NCBI RefSeq assembly: GCF_011492945.1 | Contig: NZ_CP045119.1 | Coordinates: forward strand, 3,844,001 to 3,908,000 | DNA length: 64,000 bases | Reading direction: 5' to 3' | Origin: Rubrobacter tropicus | Lineage (GTDB): Bacteria; Actinomycetota; Rubrobacteria; Rubrobacterales; Rubrobacteraceae | Shown: positions 62,513 through 64,000 of the stretch, piece by piece | Numbering within the stretch: position 1 is the stretch's first letter | How the letters are laid out: every line of letters begins with the position of its first letter | The notes under the pieces: generated by a model | What the model was told of the DNA's origin: nothing | Databases searched by the model: none | Seen by the model: only the letters and a program-made list of their open reading frames with translations | Program-made: the position numbers and the translations under genes

Positions 62513-63301
62513 TCAGCTCTGCCCGTACCACTGCTCGCGCCATCCTTCCATCTGCCCTATTTCGCGCCTCTGGGCTTCCACGATGTCGCGGGCGATCCCC
62601 TTTATCTCAGAGTTGTCGCTCTCCTTGAGGGCGACCTTCGCCATCGCTATGGCGGAGCGGTGGTGCGGGATCATGGCGTCTATGAAGGCCTTGTCGAAGG
62701 GCCTTTTGTTAGCGAGCTCTTGCGGGTCGGTCATGCCCATCATCTGCATGTCCATGTCGGACATCTCTTCTGAGGACTCGGCCGAACCGAACTCCCGCTT
62801 TCGGATCTCGCCGAGCTCCTTTATCTCGGCCTCCTGGGCGCCGACGATGTCCTCGGCGAGGTTCCTTATCTCGTCGTGCTCGGCGTTGTCGAGGGCGACC
62901 TCGGCCATGTCGACGGCGCCCCGGTGGTGAGGAACCATCGAATCGATGAAAGCCCGGTCGGAGTACTCGCCGTTCTCCATGACCATCTCCCGCGACATCG
63001 CCGCCATGCCTCCTGCGCCCATCTGGCCGTGATCCATGCCTTCCATGCCTTGCATGCCGGTCGTCTCCCCCGCGCCCATCATCGTGGTGCCGCCGGGCAT
63101 GCCGCCGGTGGACTCTCCACCGGACGCGACGGTCGTTTCCTGCTGGCCGCCACTGTTGTTGCCGTGGTTCATGCCCTGCATGCCCCCGCCATCGCCCTGC
63201 TGCTGGCCGTCGGAGCCTGAGCCCTGTCCCCCGCACGCGCCCAGCGTAAGCGCCGCCACGGTCAAGAGCACGGGCATGGCAAGCTTTCTGTGCCTCTCCA
63301 A
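62513..63301 (-). CDS. DUF305 lipoprotein, copper-binding type
   Basis: 262 residues from the TTG at 63301, which has a perfect aggagg site. A lipobox (LTLGACGG) is followed by a Met/His-rich region (MQGMNHGNNSGG, MQGMEGMDHGQMGAGG) typical of Cu(I) binding. The DUF305 domain has the paired motifs SMVPHHRGAVDMAE and [14 protein letters not shown]. The C-terminus (EGWREQWYGQS) is almost identical in plan to the DUF305 end of CopA at 12853 ([11 protein letters not shown]). It probably scavenges copper outside the cell. Confidence 0.9.
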   Translation of the reverse strand: MERHRKLAMPVLLTVAALTLGACGGQGSGSDGQQQGDGGGMQGMNHGNNSGGQQETTVASGGESTGGMPGGTTMMGAGETTGMQGMEGMDHGQMGAGGMAAMSREMVMENGEYSDRAFIDSMVPHHRGAVDMAEVALDNAEHDEIRNLAEDIVGAQEAEIKELGEIRKREFGSAESSEEMSDMDMQMMGMTDPQELANKRPFDKAFIDAMIPHHRSAIAMAKVALKESDNSEIKGIARDIVEAQRREIGQMEGWREQWYGQS

Positions 63302-63416
63302 GGTTTCCTCCTGCTTTCGAAGCCTTGCATTGATGCGTCGTCCTTGAGCGTGCGCCTTCAAGACGTAGCTCTAAAGGATTACGGCTCTACGCCCCCGATT
63401 CCCGGGGAGCGGTCGT

Positions 63417-63857
63417 TTAGAGCCGGAAGACCTGCAGGGAGGAAGTCGTTGGCGGTCGGCCGGGCAAGAAGGCGGCGGGCGGGGGCCTTCGGACGGCCCA
63501 GGAGGCCAGGGCGGAGGGCGGCACCGCGCCACGCGAGGCCGGCCAGAAGATCAACGCAAGAAAGACTACCAGCAACGCGGCCATGTAGAAACTCGGCGGG
63601 AGAGATGGCGCCGGGTGTCCTTCCTCATGCCCGGCCTGGCGCTCCCCGTCGGTCCCCGACTCGGGCGACGCGGAAGCGTGGTCCGCGTGCCCGTGAGATA
63701 TGGGCCCCGAAGCGGGCGCCAGCTGGTGGAAGCCCCCCATGGCACCGTGGCAAAGGAGCAGGGCCAGTATCAGTAGAGACGCGAGCAGCGTCGTCTGGGC
63801 CTTGCCCCCCGCCCACCGGCGGGCCGGGAAGAACGCGTTGTAGGCTGCGCTTACCAT
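63417..63857 (-). CDS. Small two-helix membrane protein, LQVFRL family
   Basis: 146 residues. The first helix LLASLLILALLLCHGAMGGF and H-Q-L contain the family motif ALLLCHG-x-x-G-x-x-H-x-L. A loop rich in His and Asp (GHADHASASPESG, GHEEGHPAPS) leads to a second helix (FYMAALLVVFLALIFW), and the tail ends TTSSLQVFRL. Related to the proteins at 18863 and 44506. It lies 115 nt upstream of the DUF305 gene, on the same strand, reinforcing a copper link. Confidence 0.75.
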   Translation of the reverse strand: MVSAAYNAFFPARRWAGGKAQTTLLASLLILALLLCHGAMGGFHQLAPASGPISHGHADHASASPESGTDGERQAGHEEGHPAPSLPPSFYMAALLVVFLALIFWPASRGAVPPSALASWAVRRPPPAAFLPGRPPTTSSLQVFRL

Positions 63858-63871
63858 AAAGCGTCCAGATT

Positions 63872-64000
63872 CTAACCCATGCGCGCCGAACCGTTGCGGG
63901 AACCCACCGGCCGCCCGGCCCAGAAGGTCGCCTCGCCGTCGCCAGCGCTGTAGGACCAGTTGGCGACGTCCAGGGCCGTCACGTGCAGGTCCGGGTCAGC
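63872..64000 (-). CDS. C-terminal end of a GNAT-like protein (5' end outside window)
   Basis: The last 42 residues are seen, with ANWSYSAGDGEATFWAGRPV, which repeats the end of the GNAT-like protein at 37922 (AHWSYSAGDGEMTFWVR). The stop is TAG at 63872. The rest lies beyond the right edge. Confidence 0.7.
   Translation of the reverse strand, partial: ADPDLHVTALDVANWSYSAGDGEATFWAGRPVGSRNGSARMG

Noticed and set aside
1-64000. CRISPR arrays
   Set aside because: No regularly spaced direct repeats were seen.

Overview
The window is very GC-rich and tightly packed, with many GTG/TTG starts, 4-nt gene overlaps and several class E sortases. Together with twin CsoR regulators and a DUF305 protein this suggests a deep-branching actinobacterium, most like Rubrobacter; that assignment is by inference, since no rRNA or other marker gene is present. 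No tRNA or rRNA gene was recognised.

Region 1 (1-8.4 kb, minus strand) is a complex I-like operon in the order nuoA, a NuoB/NuoD fusion, nuoH, J, K, L, M, N. It lacks nuoC, E, F, G and I. The B/D fusion has none of the cluster N2 cysteines and carries an inserted CPMHP-type metal-binding domain followed by a His/Met-rich linker. This is the best candidate for an undescribed system.

Region 2 (8.5-20.2 kb) is a copper-homeostasis block: a membrane protein, a multicopper oxidase, a CsoR repressor, a ferredoxin, a CopZ chaperone, a CopA ATPase fused to a DUF305 domain, a glutaredoxin, an aminotransferase with a cysteine-rich tail, a second CsoR, a small membrane protein ending LLQVFRL, and a four-helix copper-storage protein. 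CsoR-like palindromes lie beside these genes.

Region 3 (20.3-26.3 kb) holds other metal functions: a DedA/YqaA-like protein, cobalt transporter genes cbtB-cbtA under a cobalamin riboswitch (both frameshifted), an LVIVD/PA-domain secreted protein, and mntH with a divergent, broken mntR.

Region 4 (26.3-37.2 kb) is a defence and mobile island. It has a truncated Mrr-like nuclease, a short type II CBASS operon (cyclase, E2-like protein, membrane effector), an XRE/ImmA-IrrE plus PIN-domain pair, a coupled cluster of unknown genes, and an IS110 remnant. Several genes between 18 and 33 kb carry apparent single-base frameshifts, which may be sequence errors.

Region 5 (37.2-64 kb) is dominated by cell-surface functions. 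It has six class E sortases, a VanW-family protein, Lgt, an arylsulfotransferase-like protein, a sulfatase, two GNAT-like proteins plus a partial third, a TetR locus, and an ECF sigma/anti-sigma operon driving an ABC-2 transporter with duplicated permease pairs. A DUF305 lipoprotein and another LQVFRL membrane protein return to the copper theme at the right end.
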